Shown here: piece after piece, positions 42,290-54,238 of the stretch
How positions within the stretch are numbered: the first letter of the stretch is position 1
How the letters are laid out: each line of letters begins with the position of its first letter
Source of the DNA: Streptococcus australis ATCC 700641
GTDB lineage: Bacteria > Bacillota > Bacilli > Lactobacillales > Streptococcaceae
Assembly: GCF_000186465.1 (NCBI RefSeq)
Contig: NZ_GL636091.1
Coordinates: 39,138-103,137 of the forward strand
Length of the DNA stretch: 64,000 nt
Direction: 5' to 3'
Translations under genes and position numbers: made by a program
The notes under the pieces: generated by a model
Databases searched by the model: none
Told to the model about the DNA's origin: nothing
What the model saw: the letters and a program-made list of their open reading frames with translations, nothing else

Positions 42290-42834
42290 GTGAAGAAATT
42301 TTACTAGCCGGTGCCTGTCTGCTGACCCTGACTGCCTGTAGCACGCCTAGTCAGAATCAGCTAGAAAACAAACTCAAGCAAACTCAGAGTCAACAGAAAG
42401 CCAAAGAAGAAAAGGTGAAGACGAAAACTTTTTCAAGGGCAGTAAGTGCTGATGTCGTCACTAAAATCAAAGTCTACTATCTAAAAGATAAGGTGACTGC
42501 TTTTTCTTTCATTCATGAAAAAGAGATCCCTGAAGAGGAACAAGATAAAAGCCGCGAAGAGTTAGCTGACTATTATCAAGAAGACATGGAAAGCAGTCCC
42601 TACTTTGAAGCGATGAACAAAGCCAAAGGGATTGAGTTAAAAGTTCTAATTTCTGCAGATAAAAAAACGGTTCGACAATTTGTCACTTTTGATTTGGCCA
42701 AGATGGATGTAGATGAAGTGGCCGCGGCTTTGGGCGTGACAAACAAAAAGGGGACCCTCTTTGAAAAACTAAAAGGTAAACCTGAAGACTTTTTTAAAGC
42801 TATCGAAGAACAAGGTTTGACAGAAGAAGAATAA
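42290..42834 (+). pseudogene. lipoprotein (YehR/DUF1307-like) with frameshifted start
   Basis: A promoter, AAAAGGAG and GTG at 42290 are present, but GTG-AAG-AAA-TTT-TAC-TAG stops at codon 6. In the next frame the DNA reads ILLAGACLLTLTACSTPSQN, a perfect lipoprotein signal with lipobox LTAC, and stays open to 42834. Adding one A to the AAA run would give KKILLAGACLL and restore a protein of about 180 residues. The mature part resembles YehR-type lipoproteins (recalled). Either a recent or phase-variable slip in a short A tract, or a sequencing error. An ORF from 42415 alone would lack the signal. Confidence 0.8.
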
Positions 42835-42942
42835 AGCTTTCTAATTCATTTTTGAACGTATACCTATTCGCAAATTTTCGTCTTTTTTTTAATCTGAGTT
42901 CCTTACTCTAGTTCTATTCACTATAAATTTAAAGGAGTTATT

Positions 42943-43410
42943 ATGCGCCTCACTAAAAAAACAGTTCTGATTGGTATCGCTTCTCTTGTCGTTTTAGGCC
43001 TATGTCTATGGGGAGGAAGTTTGTATCTCACTAGGCAAAACGCCCTGAAACGATTTGATGAAAAGTTTATTCACTATCAAGCAAAAAGTGATGACCATCA
43101 AACTTTTATTGCACAAGACATCAACAGAAAAGAAGTCTATAATTTATCCTATTCTCCTACTAAAGAAACTGTTGCCATAACAAAAACAATTAAAAAAGGG
43201 GATATCTATTCTTCTGATTACCTTTACGGACCAACGACAGTCTATGATATCAAACAAACCGCTGATCGCTATACCATCATCACTTCAGGACATCCCATCC
43301 TCGTCGACTTTGGAACGACTTCAGTCAAGGTAACTTATAACAAAGACAGTTTTGAAATACCATACTCTGAGTTGTCTTTTGGAGAGTCTTTCCCTAGCGA
43401 AGAGAACTAG
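42943..43410 (+). CDS. membrane-anchored unknown protein, 155 aa
   Basis: Not recognised. One N-terminal hydrophobic segment (about 8-30, VLIGIASLVVLGLCLWGGSLYL) without a lipobox or clear cleavage site, so probably a single-span protein with the C-terminal 125 residues outside the cell. That part is beta-rich and polar (YDIKQTADRYTIITSGHP). TAAAGGAG precedes the ATG and an intrinsic terminator follows at 43447. Separate from the upstream lipoprotein gene by 108 bp. Confidence 0.8.
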   Translation: MRLTKKTVLIGIASLVVLGLCLWGGSLYLTRQNALKRFDEKFIHYQAKSDDHQTFIAQDINRKEVYNLSYSPTKETVAITKTIKKGDIYSSDYLYGPTTVYDIKQTADRYTIITSGHPILVDFGTTSVKVTYNKDSFEIPYSELSFGESFPSEEN

Positions 43411-43446
43411 ATCGCTACTTCTCTAGATTACCACTCTTGAACACTG

Positions 43447-43482
43447 AACTAACCAAGCTATTAGCTATGGTTAGTTTTTTTT
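43447..43482 (+). terminator. terminator after 155-aa membrane protein gene
   Basis: AACTAACC/GGTTAGTT arms followed by T8 on the plus strand. Confidence 0.85.
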
Positions 43483-43591
43483 GCAAAAAAATGTTTTTAA
43501 CTTATTCAGCTCGAGGGTAAATTATTCCGAATAGCAATAATCTCTTAGCGCTTCGGAAAGTCAGGGGGTTAGCTACTTCTTCAGGAAAAGA

Positions 43592-43617
43592 AAACTGCCA
43601 GGTAAAACTGGCAGTTT
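43592..43617 (-). terminator. proS operon terminator
   Basis: Perfect AAACTGCCAG/CTGGCAGTTT stem with T-rich tail on the minus strand, 4 bp from the proS stop. Confidence 0.85.
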
Positions 43618-43620
43618 AGC

Positions 43621-45471
<1,851 letters not shown>

Positions 45472-45488
45472 TCAGATTCATTCCTTTT

Positions 45489-46748
45489 CTATTTCAAAAA
45501 TAATTTCATTATATCGTTCCAAGTCACGGCAATCATCAAGATAACCATGACTGCCACTCCAGCAAGGGTCAAGTAGGTTTCTACCTCCTGCTTCAGCGGT
45601 TTTCTACGGACCAGCTCGATCAGATTGATCAAGATTTTTCCACCATCCAAGGCCGGAATGGGGATCAAGTTAAAGATTCCGATATTGATGGACAACATGG
45701 CCATCAGGGACAGGATAGCTGGAAGTCCTAGCTCCGCTGCTTGTGAACTAGCTTTGTAGATCGCTACCGGACCACCCAACTTGTTCAAACTAAAGTGGAA
45801 GATAATATCCTTCAAGGCCGTTAAGATACGAGTTGCGGTGTACCAAGTATCTGTCACACCTGAGAGAAGCTTATCGAAAAAGCCGGTCTTAACGGCATTA
45901 ATCACACCGATATAATAGCGTCCACCATCTTCTTCTGGTTGGACCGTCACTTTTTGAGTCTTCCCGTCTCGTTCATAGGTGATCGTTACTTCTGGATTTT
46001 TTCCTTGGTTACGGGTTGCCTTCTGGACAGAATCGGTCAACTCATCCCAATTGGAAACCTTGTATTCATTGATCTGAACGATCTGGTCATTGTCTTTCAA
46101 ACCGGCCTTAGCCACTACTCCTTGAGGAACAACTCGAACATGGTTGCTGTAGTAGTCCACTGCTCCTCCCTGCATAAAGGCGAGAAGAGAGTACACAACA
46201 ATACTTAAGATAAAGTTGTTCATCGGACCAGCAAAGTTGGTAATCAGTCGTCCCCAGATACTAGCATTTTGATACTGCACATCCAGAGGGGCAATCCGTA
46301 CTTCTGTCCCATCTTCCTCAACGATGGTTGCATCATGGTGGACAGGATAGGTTTTGGTCTCTTCGATGACGATTCCTGTAATCTGAAGTTTATTCTCAAA
46401 ATCAAAATCTGTGACATTCATGGGGAGAGCTGTCTGGTCGATATTTTTTCCAGAAAGGTTGATCCGAACAACAGTTCCCTCAGGGTTCAAAGTCAGACTG
46501 ACAGGCGTTCCTGTCTTAATCTCTGTCGTATCTTCGCCCCATCCTGCCATACGAACATAGCCGCCCAGCGGAAGGATTCGAATGGTATAGGCTGTTCCGT
46601 CCTTGCCCACATGCGCAAAAATCTTTGGCCCCATCCCAATCGCAAACTCACGGACCAAGATGCCTGATTTCTTTGCAAAATAGAAATGGCCAAACTCATG
46701 CACCAGAACAATGACGCCAAAAATGATAATAAAGGCAATAAATTGCAT
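45489..46748 (-). CDS. rseP: RseP/Eep site-2 metalloprotease
   Basis: Intramembrane zinc protease of 419 residues. Zinc motif HEFGH at residues 17-21 in the first membrane segment, a PDZ domain near 190-260 ([19 protein letters not shown]), and the second catalytic motif [11 protein letters not shown] near the C-terminus. In streptococci the Eep homolog processes pheromone precursors, including those sensed by Rgg-type regulators, and lipoprotein signal peptides. Between cdsA and proS. Confidence 0.94.
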   Translation of the reverse strand: MQFIAFIIIFGVIVLVHEFGHFYFAKKSGILVREFAIGMGPKIFAHVGKDGTAYTIRILPLGGYVRMAGWGEDTTEIKTGTPVSLTLNPEGTVVRINLSGKNIDQTALPMNVTDFDFENKLQITGIVIEETKTYPVHHDATIVEEDGTEVRIAPLDVQYQNASIWGRLITNFAGPMNNFILSIVVYSLLAFMQGGAVDYYSNHVRVVPQGVVAKAGLKDNDQIVQINEYKVSNWDELTDSVQKATRNQGKNPEVTITYERDGKTQKVTVQPEEDGGRYYIGVINAVKTGFFDKLLSGVTDTWYTATRILTALKDIIFHFSLNKLGGPVAIYKASSQAAELGLPAILSLMAMLSINIGIFNLIPIPALDGGKILINLIELVRRKPLKQEVETYLTLAGVAVMVILMIAVTWNDIMKLFLK

Positions 46749-46789
46749 ACACGCTCCTTCGTTTTATCTGATGATTATACGATTATTGT

Positions 46790-47593
46790 TTAAAATAGAC
46801 CAAAGAATAGCATCAGTGGGAAAACAAAAATCAAGCTATCAAATCGATCCAAGACACCACCGTGACCAGGGATAAAACGGCCAGAGTCTTTCACTCCAAA
46901 ATGGCGCTTGATGGCACTTTCGACGAGGTCACCAAACTGAGCTGCTATACTGAAAAGAATGGTAAAGAGAATCATGGTTACCCAACCGTAAGATCCCGCA
47001 ACAGTACGATCTAGGATCATAAAGATCATCGTCACAACGACTGCACAAGCAATCCCGCCTAGACTTCCTTCAACAGTCTTATTAGGTGACACTCTTGGCA
47101 AGAGTTTTTTCTTACCGAACTGGCTCCCAATAAAGTAGGCCCCTGAATCCGTAGCCCAAACAATAAAGAGGGCCAAGAGAATTTTATCCACACCTGCTAA
47201 GCGCGCCTGAATCAAGGCGTGGAATCCAAAGCCGACATAAAAGCTAGAGGCGATTGGATAGACAACCTCATCATAGGTATAGCCTTGTGCTAAGACAGTT
47301 GTCCCCATCAATAGCAAGACCAAGAGCCCGTAGGCGATGAAATTGCCACCTGCTGGCAAGAAAGGAAGGTAACTCTCTAAAGGCAGGGCTAACACAAGAG
47401 CTGCTAGCATAGCCAAGGCTCCTTCGATGGTTTCGGTCTGCAAGCCTTTCATCTTCAACAATTCATGAACACCCAACATAGCGATGAGTCCCACTACAAT
47501 CTGAAAAACAACTCCTCCAACAAGGACGACTGGAATAAAGAAAGCTAAGGCGATTCCTCCAAAAATCACTCGCTTCTGTAAATCTTTTCTCAT
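46790..47593 (-). CDS. cdsA: phosphatidate cytidylyltransferase
   Basis: Membrane enzyme of 267 residues making CDP-diacylglycerol for phospholipid synthesis. About seven to eight spans; the CDP-diglyceride synthase signature is clear near the C-terminus (FGVKDSGRFIPGHGGVLDRFDSLI). 11 bp after uppS and 41 bp before rseP, the usual order. Confidence 0.95.
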   Translation of the reverse strand: MRKDLQKRVIFGGIALAFFIPVVLVGGVVFQIVVGLIAMLGVHELLKMKGLQTETIEGALAMLAALVLALPLESYLPFLPAGGNFIAYGLLVLLLMGTTVLAQGYTYDEVVYPIASSFYVGFGFHALIQARLAGVDKILLALFIVWATDSGAYFIGSQFGKKKLLPRVSPNKTVEGSLGGIACAVVVTMIFMILDRTVAGSYGWVTMILFTILFSIAAQFGDLVESAIKRHFGVKDSGRFIPGHGGVLDRFDSLIFVFPLMLFFGLF

Positions 47594-47604
47594 CTATTTC
47601 TCTC

Positions 47605-48354
47605 CTATACACCACCAAAGCGTCGATGACGATGGCTGTATTCTTCTATTGCATCATGCAAGGCCTTTTCTCCAAAATCTGGCCACATCACATCGGTAAA
47701 GTAAAGCTCACTATAGGCCGCTTGCCAAGGCAAAAAGTTACTCAAGCGAAGCTCCCCACTTGTCCGAATAATCAGGTCAGGATCTCGCAAGTCCTTGGGT
47801 AGACTACTGGTATACAGATAATTGGCAATGGTCTCTTCTGTAATATCACCCGGATTTAAGTGCGCATCGAGAACTTCCTGGGCGATTTGTTTGACTGCTT
47901 GGGTCAGTTCCGCCCGTCCTCCATAGTTCAAGGCAAAATTCAAAATCAAGCCTGTATTGGAGTGGGTTAACGCCTCTGCCTTTTCCAGAGCCTCTAAGGT
48001 TTCCTTTGGAAGACGGGAAACCTCGCCAATCATCTGGATCTTCACATTATTTCTATGAAGTTCTGGAACAAAGCGATCGTAAAATTCAACTGGAAGATTC
48101 ATGATAAAACTCACTTCCTGTTGAGGACGCGTCCAGTTTTCAGTTGAGAAAGCATAGACCGTTAGAGCTTTCACTCCCATCTCCTTGGCTGCGATGGTTA
48201 CTTCTTGCAGAGCCTCCATGCCTGCCTTGTGGCCAAAGACACGAGGTTGCATCCGTTTTTTGGCCCAACGACCGTTCCCATCCATAATGATTCCAATGTG
48301 CTTGGGCACTTCTAGGGGAACACTTAACTTTTCTTTCTTTTTAAAACGAAACAT
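47605..48354 (-). CDS. uppS: undecaprenyl diphosphate synthase
   Basis: Cis-prenyltransferase of 249 residues making the C55 lipid carrier for cell-wall assembly. IGIIMDGNGRWAKKR contains the catalytic Asp and the diphosphate-binding loop; LNYGGRAEL and the C-terminal FLPWQAAYSELYF segment are also typical. First gene of uppS-cdsA-rseP-proS. AGGTAG precedes the ATG. Confidence 0.95.
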   Translation of the reverse strand: MFRFKKKEKLSVPLEVPKHIGIIMDGNGRWAKKRMQPRVFGHKAGMEALQEVTIAAKEMGVKALTVYAFSTENWTRPQQEVSFIMNLPVEFYDRFVPELHRNNVKIQMIGEVSRLPKETLEALEKAEALTHSNTGLILNFALNYGGRAELTQAVKQIAQEVLDAHLNPGDITEETIANYLYTSSLPKDLRDPDLIIRTSGELRLSNFLPWQAAYSELYFTDVMWPDFGEKALHDAIEEYSHRHRRFGGV

Positions 48355-48454
48355 GTTTTTCTACCTATTTCACTGTTTTTATCGCTTCATTATATCATAA
48401 ATCCGCTTAAAATGGCAGTCTAGCCCCTTTTCTAGAGGGTATATATCTAAAAAT

Positions 48455-48480
48455 GAAAAAAGCGACCTTTTGATCGCTCT
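48455..48480 (-). terminator. yajC terminator
   Basis: AGCGA/TCGCT stem with T6 on the minus strand, just past the yajC stop. Confidence 0.75.
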
Positions 48481-48486
48481 TTCTTA

Positions 48487-48816
48487 TTATTCACCGTCGA
48501 TGATAGAATCTGAGTCACCAGCGCCTTCAACTGCACCAGCTGTCACCCCTTCTGAAACTGGCAAAACTGTTTTAATAGCTGTCAATTCAAATGTGAGGTA
48601 TACGCCATCCACATCCAAGACAACGGTTTTCCGTTCAGTGTCTACTTCATCAACTGTTCCATACAAACCACCGATGGTAATCACTTCATACCCTTTTTGA
48701 AGCTTGTTCAAGCTTTCCATCCGTTTTTGGTATTGTTTCTTTTGGCTACGGCTCATGAAGAACATCATTCCGACCATTAGCGCAAGCATAAATAGCAAGG
48801 TTGTACCACTTTGCAT
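48487..48816 (-). CDS. yajC: YajC, Sec translocase accessory subunit
   Basis: 109 residues: one N-terminal membrane span (TLLFMLALMVGMMFFMSRS), then the conserved KKQYQKRMESLNKLQKGYEVITIGGLYGTV segment. Associates with SecDF-type complexes. Acidic C-terminal tail (AGDSDSIIDGE). Monocistronic, with a terminator separating it from uppS. Confidence 0.92.
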   Translation of the reverse strand: MQSGTTLLFMLALMVGMMFFMSRSQKKQYQKRMESLNKLQKGYEVITIGGLYGTVDEVDTERKTVVLDVDGVYLTFELTAIKTVLPVSEGVTAGAVEGAGDSDSIIDGE

Positions 48817-49003
48817 ACCATTTCTCCTTTTTAAATCATATATGCTCTACTATAGCAAATTTTATAGGCATTTTCAATACGAACCCTTGATTTTCAAAAA
48901 ATAAGTCGGTAGATTGAGGTGGTCTGCCCTCTATTCGATTCGAACATCTTTTCTAGTAATTCCTTTTTTAGAAAAAGAAAAAACCATAAAAAATAGGTTT
49001 TTG

Positions 49004-49249
49004 CTAATCGATTGCAATTCCATATTTTTCATGATTTTTATCATACCATTCAATCAACAACATGGCTGTTTGATAGGTAATGTTTTTAATTTTACTGGTT
49101 CCTTTTGTCAAGGTAGCTAGACTCATCTTACTAATATCTGTCTCAGTCGCTACTCTATAACTTGTCACCTTTCCATCCACCATCAATTGAACGACAGCTT
49201 CAACTTTCTTATAATCTTTTGTCGAATAAATATCAATTGGATTTTTCAT
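49004..49249 (-). CDS. small XRE-like helix-turn-helix protein, 81 aa
   Basis: 81 residues. The middle part reads like a Cro/C1 helix-turn-helix (VTSYRVATETDISKMSLATL, then KNITYQTAMLLIEWY). No sensing domain. AGGATGATTTT precedes the ATG, and a TATAAT lies upstream. Stands alone between yajC and clpL; the target is unknown, but the repeated TTTACATAA boxes at the clpL promoter are a possibility only by proximity. Confidence 0.7.
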   Translation of the reverse strand: MKNPIDIYSTKDYKKVEAVVQLMVDGKVTSYRVATETDISKMSLATLTKGTSKIKNITYQTAMLLIEWYDKNHEKYGIAID

Positions 49250-49463
49250 AAAATCATCCTATCCCCTTAAATTTAGTCTTTTATATATTATATAATTTAT
49301 TTGTTCATTTATAAGAAAATCTTGCTTACAGACGCTTTCTAAGGCATTTTCATACTGTATTTTGCACCAATTTATGAAAAATCATACCTATTTTTTATCA
49401 TTTTTCACTTTCTGGGAAAAAAAACGATAAAACTATACCTTATATATTTTTCTTTTGTTGACA
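49250..49463. other. AT-rich intergenic stretch
   Basis: Holds the promoter of the 81-residue HTH gene near 49280-49300 (TATAATATATAAAAG on the minus strand). Otherwise no ORF or clear structure was seen. Confidence 0.4.
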
Positions 49464-49494
49464 TAAAAAAAGGCTAAGAATTTTTTCTTAGCCT
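49464..49494 (-). terminator. clpL terminator
   Basis: AGGCTAAGAA/TTCTTAGCCT perfect stem, T-rich tail on the minus strand, about 45 bp after the clpL stop. Confidence 0.88.
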
Positions 49495-49541
49495 CCTTTT
49501 TCAAACTGATTTTCTCTCGTTTATGGTGCTAGATGCCCTAG

Positions 49542-51647
49542 TTATTCTTCTGAGTTTCCACTCTCTTTAATAACCAATTCTCCATCTTCCATATCTGCTA
49601 GCAAGTGTTTAGCATCAAGATTATCCAAGTGGAAGTCTGTCACTTTATCTCGGATTTGTTGTTCAACCACACGACGGAGTGGACGAACACCCATAACTTC
49701 ATCATATCCTTCTTCAGTCATGTATTCTTTGGCAGCATCGCTCACTGTCAAGTCGATGTCTTTCTTAGCAAGAGTTTTGTTCACTTCTACTAACATCAAG
49801 TCAACAATCTTAGAAAGGTCTTCCTTGCTCAAGTGTGAAAATTCAATCACAGCGTTGAAACGGTTCAAGAATTCTGGACGGAAGAATGGTTTCAAACGAT
49901 CCATGAGTTCTGGCTTGTCCGCATCTTCTGTCAAGTTCGCTTCGTAACCAAAGCCAGCGTTTGAAGTGGCGATAATCACTGTATTCTTGAAGTTGACCGT
50001 GTTCCCTTGACCGTCTGTCAAACGACCATCATCCAAGACTTGAAGAAGAAGGGTGATCACTTGAGGATCCGCCTTTTCAATCTCATCAAGAAGGACGATA
50101 GAGTATGGATTACGACGGACGCGTTCAGTTAATGTATTGTTGTTGTCATCGTAACCTACATAACCTGCAGTTGTACCGATCAATTTAGATACGGCTGTAC
50201 GGTCGCTATATTCTGACATGTCCAAACGGATGATGGCATCTTTAGTACCGAACATATCAAGGGCTAATTGTTTAGCCAACTCTGTTTTACCAACACCAGT
50301 AGGTCCGACGAAGAGGAAGCTACCGATTGGACGGTTACCTTCATCAAACCCTGCACGGTTCCGACGGATCGCTTTTGAAACAGCTTCAACGGCTTTGTCT
50401 TGACCGATAACTTTCGTTTGCAAACGGTGACCCATATCTTTCAAACGTTCGATGTCCGTAGCCCCCATTTGAGAAACAGGAATACCAGTCATCCGTTCGA
50501 CAGACTCAGCTACGTCATTGACAGTTGCAGTCACCTTGTGATCTTCTGTATGGTTAGCAATTTGTTTTTCCAATTCTTCGATCCGAATTTTTGCATTAAG
50601 GGCTGCTTCGTAATCTTCTTTTGCAGCAGCTTCTTCTTGTTTAGTTTTTTCCGCTTGGATTTCGTGCTCAACCGCATGTACATCTGTCACTGGGTGTTGT
50701 GCTGCCAAGTGAGCAGCTGTCACATCGACCAAGTCAATGGCCTTATCCGGCAAGCTACGTTGTGGAATGTATTGAACAGAGTAATCAACAGCAGCTTTCA
50801 AGACTTCATCTGGCAAGACCACATTGTGGTGTTGTTGATACAGTTCACGGATTCCTTGGAGGATCTTGAAGGTATCTTCAGCAGATGGAGCATTGACCTT
50901 GACTTCGTTGAAACGACGTGCAAGAGCTGCATTTTTCAAGATAGTGTTGCGGTATTCATCTTGAGTCGTTGCCCCAATCACGGTCAATTCACCACGTGAA
51001 AGAGCTGGTTTCAAGATATCCGCAAGACCTTTAGATCCACTATCACCACCGATTGAGCCAGCACCAAGGATTTGGTGAATTTCATCAAAGAAGAGAATGA
51101 CATTTCCCATGGCTTTGACTTCTTGGATCATATTTTGGATATTTTCTTCAAAGCTACCACGGTATTGCGTACCAGCTTCTAGACCAGAAATATCGATGGA
51201 AATAATTTCTTTGTTCTTGATGGCTGCTGGAACGTCACCATTCACGATAGCTTGGGCCAAGCCTTCTACAACGGCTGTTTTACCAACACCCGCATCCCCT
51301 ACAAGAACAGGATTGTTCTTAGTACGGCGAGAAAGAATTTCAGAAGTTTCTTGAATTTCTTTATTACGTCCAATAACTGGATCTAGCTTACCTTCACGAG
51401 CTTCTTCGGTCAAGTTACGACCAAGCTTCGCAAGGATCCCATCTTGTTTCATGCCTTTGCCTTGTTGGTGTTGCACGGGCTCACTTCCTTCAGTTGGAAG
51501 TTGACCAGTTTGACGGTAAATGGCGAATTCTTCAGGTGTTACTTCACGACCATTGATCATGTAGCGACGGCTTTCAGAACGAAAACCACCCATGTTTCCC
51601 ATTAGTTGATTGAAAAGATCATCCATATTGTTAAAGTTGTTGTTCAT
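49542..51647 (-). CDS. clpL: ClpL, Hsp100-family ATPase
   Basis: 701-residue Hsp100 disaggregase. The short N-terminus ([19 protein letters not shown], then [17 protein letters not shown]) lacks the ClpC/ClpE domains, which is characteristic of ClpL. Two AAA+ modules follow: GDAGVGKTA with [12 protein letters not shown], a short coiled middle region (about 320-370), then GPTGVGKTE with [10 protein letters not shown]. ClpL protects proteins during heat and acid stress independently of ClpP. Long structured leader with repeated TTTACATAA boxes rather than an obvious CtsR site. Confidence 0.95.
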   Translation of the reverse strand: MNNNFNNMDDLFNQLMGNMGGFRSESRRYMINGREVTPEEFAIYRQTGQLPTEGSEPVQHQQGKGMKQDGILAKLGRNLTEEAREGKLDPVIGRNKEIQETSEILSRRTKNNPVLVGDAGVGKTAVVEGLAQAIVNGDVPAAIKNKEIISIDISGLEAGTQYRGSFEENIQNMIQEVKAMGNVILFFDEIHQILGAGSIGGDSGSKGLADILKPALSRGELTVIGATTQDEYRNTILKNAALARRFNEVKVNAPSAEDTFKILQGIRELYQQHHNVVLPDEVLKAAVDYSVQYIPQRSLPDKAIDLVDVTAAHLAAQHPVTDVHAVEHEIQAEKTKQEEAAAKEDYEAALNAKIRIEELEKQIANHTEDHKVTATVNDVAESVERMTGIPVSQMGATDIERLKDMGHRLQTKVIGQDKAVEAVSKAIRRNRAGFDEGNRPIGSFLFVGPTGVGKTELAKQLALDMFGTKDAIIRLDMSEYSDRTAVSKLIGTTAGYVGYDDNNNTLTERVRRNPYSIVLLDEIEKADPQVITLLLQVLDDGRLTDGQGNTVNFKNTVIIATSNAGFGYEANLTEDADKPELMDRLKPFFRPEFLNRFNAVIEFSHLSKEDLSKIVDLMLVEVNKTLAKKDIDLTVSDAAKEYMTEEGYDEVMGVRPLRRVVEQQIRDKVTDFHLDNLDAKHLLADMEDGELVIKESGNSEE

Positions 51648-51661
51648 AGTTATTACCTCGT

Positions 51662-51950
51662 TTTACATAATTTTAATTTATTCTTGAAAATGAGTAGCCG
51701 ATTTGGCTACTTTATGTTTTTTACATAATTTTATTTTACTTTTAAATGAATAGCCTCGAGGGCTAGGATCTTGTATTTCTTCTTTTATCAATTAGTTTTC
51801 TATATTTTGGAAATAGCATTTCACCATCTCCTTTCCACTATTGATCCTGTAAACTTTTGAGATTTTCTCAACCTCTTTTTGTTTACATAAATTATTATAA
51901 AGCAGACTGGGTTTTTTGTCAACACTTTTTTACATAATTTTTTACATTTT
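51662..51950 (-). promoter_or_regulatory. clpL promoter and leader with TTTACATAA boxes
   Basis: Promoter TTGACA (51917-51922), 17 bp, TATAAT (51894-51899). TTTACATAA occurs at 51662-51670, 51720-51728, 51882-51890 and 51929-51937, with TTTACATTT right after. Two of these flank the promoter directly; two lie in the 5' leader, each next to a small hairpin (GTAGCC/GGCTAC and TAGCC/GGCTA), giving a duplicated unit. No GGTCAAA-type CtsR site was found. Confidence 0.75.
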
Positions 51951-51971
51951 TTAAAAAAATTTTTCCGAAGC

Positions 51972-51999
51972 AAAAAAACACACCCTTACCAGGGTGTGC
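51972..51999 (-). terminator. amino acid ABC importer operon terminator
   Basis: CACACCCT/AGGGTGTG stem, four-base loop, T7 on the minus strand, right after the ATPase gene stop. Confidence 0.9.
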
Positions 52000-52005
52000 C
52001 TCTTA

Positions 52006-52770
52006 TCAAATCATGTATTCGACGCTGTAGGTGGCGTCGGATAGAATCCGTGAAAGGAATTGTTTGGTTCGTTCTTCTTTTGGACTGTTGAAGAATTCAT
52101 GCGGTTCATTTTCTTCGATGATGTGCCCGCCATCCATAAAGATGACGTGGTTGGCCACATCACGCGCGAAGCCCATCTCATGGGTTACGACAACCATGGT
52201 TACGCCTTCTTGAGCCAATTGCTTCATGACATCTAAGACGTCCCCGACCAATTCTGGGTCTAGCGCTGAAGTTGGCTCATCCAGCAAGATCACGTCGGGT
52301 TTCACTGCGATGGCACGCGCAATCCCGATCCGTTGCTGCTGACCACCTGACAATTGAGAAGGATAGTAATCCTTATAAGCGAGGAGGCCGACTTTTTCAA
52401 GGGCGGATTCTGCCCGTTGGATGGCTTCTTCTTTTGGAATCTTCCGAGCCACAATCAGGCCCTCTAAGATATTTTCAATCGCTGTTTTATTAGCAAAGAG
52501 ATTGTAATGCTGGAAGACAAAGGCTGTCTTTTGGCGGATTTCTAGAATTTCTTTTTTGCTGAGCTTTGAGAGATCATACTCTTTTCCACCCAAAGTCAAA
52601 CGGCCTGTGTCTGCCTTTTCCAAGTGATTGAGGCAGCGAAGGAAGGTTGTTTTTCCTGATCCAGATGGACCCAAAATAACGACGACATCCCCTTGGTTGA
52701 CCTTGAGATTAACATCTACCAAGACTTGGTGGTCCTTAAATTTTTTCGATACGTGTTCTACTTCTAACAT
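52006..52770 (-). CDS. polar amino acid ABC importer, ATP-binding protein
   Basis: 254 residues with Walker [14 protein letters not shown], signature [14 protein letters not shown], Walker [15 protein letters not shown] and switch His in VTHEMGFA. Member of the GlnQ/TcyC-type family for polar amino acids, cystine or related compounds. Last gene of an operon headed by a UroD-like gene. Its C-terminus is ordinary, with no regulatory ACT domain as in MetN, arguing against a classical MetNIQ transporter. Confidence 0.9.
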   Translation of the reverse strand: MLEVEHVSKKFKDHQVLVDVNLKVNQGDVVVILGPSGSGKTTFLRCLNHLEKADTGRLTLGGKEYDLSKLSKKEILEIRQKTAFVFQHYNLFANKTAIENILEGLIVARKIPKEEAIQRAESALEKVGLLAYKDYYPSQLSGGQQQRIGIARAIAVKPDVILLDEPTSALDPELVGDVLDVMKQLAQEGVTMVVVTHEMGFARDVANHVIFMDGGHIIEENEPHEFFNSPKEERTKQFLSRILSDATYSVEYMI

Positions 52771-52789
52771 CTTCTCATTTCTCCTTCTT

Positions 52790-53476
52790 CTATGCGAGTG
52801 TCAGGCGTTTTTCTAAGAGGTTGAATCCCCACTGAATCACCCCACAAATGACAATATAAAGAATAAAAATCACTAAATAGGATTCAAAATATTGATAGCC
52901 ATAAGAGGCTTCGACCTTGGCAATGGCGGTGATATCCTTGATGGTCATGACAAAGACAAGGGAGGTTCCTTTGACCAAGTTGATGACCAGGTTACACAGA
53001 TTAGGCAGGGCCGCACGCAAGGCTTGTGGAAAAACAATGCGGATATAGGCTTGGCGGTTGGTCAAGCCAATGGCTTGCGCTGCTTCTAGCTGGCCCTTAT
53101 CCACCGTCAGAATGGCTGACCGTAAAATTTCAGCTAGACTTCCTGTCGTCATCAAGCTAAAGATGATAAAGGCATAGTAAATGGGATTGATCTCAAAGAC
53201 ATTAAAGTGACTGCCTATGCTCTTAAAAAAGCTATTTAAGAGACTGGGAAAGAGACTATAAAAGAAGAGAATCAAGAGAATTGGAGGTGTCGCGCGGATA
53301 AAGGCTAAGTAAACCACTGAGAAACTGCGAACCCCTTTGACCTTATAGATCTGGCCGAGTGCCAAAAAGAGGGCTGGAAAAAAACTCAAGAGAATCGATA
53401 CGACCATGATCAGAAGGGTCACTGGAACGCCACCCAAGGTGGCTAGAAACGTTTTACTAATAAAATTGAAATCCAT
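52790..53476 (-). CDS. polar amino acid ABC importer, permease
   Basis: 228 residues, about five spans, with the HisM/GlnP-type coupling motif [24 protein letters not shown]. Pairs with the neighbouring permease (stop and start 3 bp apart) as a heterodimer. Substrate cannot be read from the sequence; the operon context points to a sulfur-containing or methylated amino acid. Confidence 0.9.
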   Translation of the reverse strand: MDFNFISKTFLATLGGVPVTLLIMVVSILLSFFPALFLALGQIYKVKGVRSFSVVYLAFIRATPPILLILFFYSLFPSLLNSFFKSIGSHFNVFEINPIYYAFIIFSLMTTGSLAEILRSAILTVDKGQLEAAQAIGLTNRQAYIRIVFPQALRAALPNLCNLVINLVKGTSLVFVMTIKDITAIAKVEASYGYQYFESYLVIFILYIVICGVIQWGFNLLEKRLTLA

Positions 53477-53479
53477 AAG

Positions 53480-54172
53480 CTACCTTTCTGTTACACTGAG
53501 TCGTTTTTCAAGCAATTGAGCGGAGAAGGAAATCACAAGGGCAATAGCCCAGTAGATCACTGCTACGGCTGTATAGGTCTCGAGGGAATAATTTCCAAGA
53601 TTGCGACTGATCAAGTTGTTTCCTGCTCCCATGATATCGATAAAGCCAATGGTATAAGCCAATGCCGCATCGCGCATGAGGTTCAAGATGGCAGTCGTCA
53701 TATTTGGAAGAGCCACGCGAAAGGCTTGTGGAAGGACAATCCGCCAAATAGTCTGAGCTGGTGTCAAACCAATACTCAAGCCCGCTTCCATCTGACCTTT
53801 TGGAATGGCCAAATAGGCTGCCTTAAAGACCTCAGAAATCATTGCCGCAAAGAGAAGAAACATGGCAATCAGGACAAAGACAAACTTGGACCAGTGGTCA
53901 ATGTCAATGCCCAACCACCAGTTCAAAAATTGGGGCAGTCCATAAAAGACCAAAAAGAGCAAGACAATCGGAGGGGTACAACGCAAGGTAAAGACATAGC
54001 CTTTGGCCAGACCTGCTCCTACCTTATCTTCTGATACTTGTGCCCAGGTCAAAACCAAGCCAAATGCCGAACCTAGAAGCGTCGTTAACACCATCAAAGC
54101 TAGGGTCGCTGGTAGGGCTTGGACCAAGGTTGGGAGAAAAGTCCAGACCTTGGAAATGTCGTATGAGACCAT
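53480..54172 (-). CDS. polar amino acid ABC importer, permease
   Basis: 230 residues with five to six spans and the motif EAGLSIGLTPAQTIWRIVLPQAFR, the loop that contacts the ATPase. Downstream partner overlaps almost directly. The 66-bp gap to the binding-protein gene holds a stem-loop, normal for lowering permease relative to binding-protein levels. Confidence 0.9.
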   Translation of the reverse strand: MVSYDISKVWTFLPTLVQALPATLALMVLTTLLGSAFGLVLTWAQVSEDKVGAGLAKGYVFTLRCTPPIVLLFLVFYGLPQFLNWWLGIDIDHWSKFVFVLIAMFLLFAAMISEVFKAAYLAIPKGQMEAGLSIGLTPAQTIWRIVLPQAFRVALPNMTTAILNLMRDAALAYTIGFIDIMGAGNNLISRNLGNYSLETYTAVAVIYWAIALVISFSAQLLEKRLSVTER

Positions 54173-54209
54173 GTTTCTTTTCCTTTCTGTATCCGTATAG
54201 AAATAAGGA

Positions 54210-54233
54210 AGCTGGGGCTATGCGCACCCAGTT
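54210..54233 (-). other. intercistronic stem-loop after binding-protein gene
   Basis: CTGGG/CCCAG stem within AAACTGGGTGCGCATAGC and the following CCCAGCTT; no T-run. Likely stabilises upstream mRNA. Confidence 0.5.
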
Positions 54234-54238
54234 TCTTC

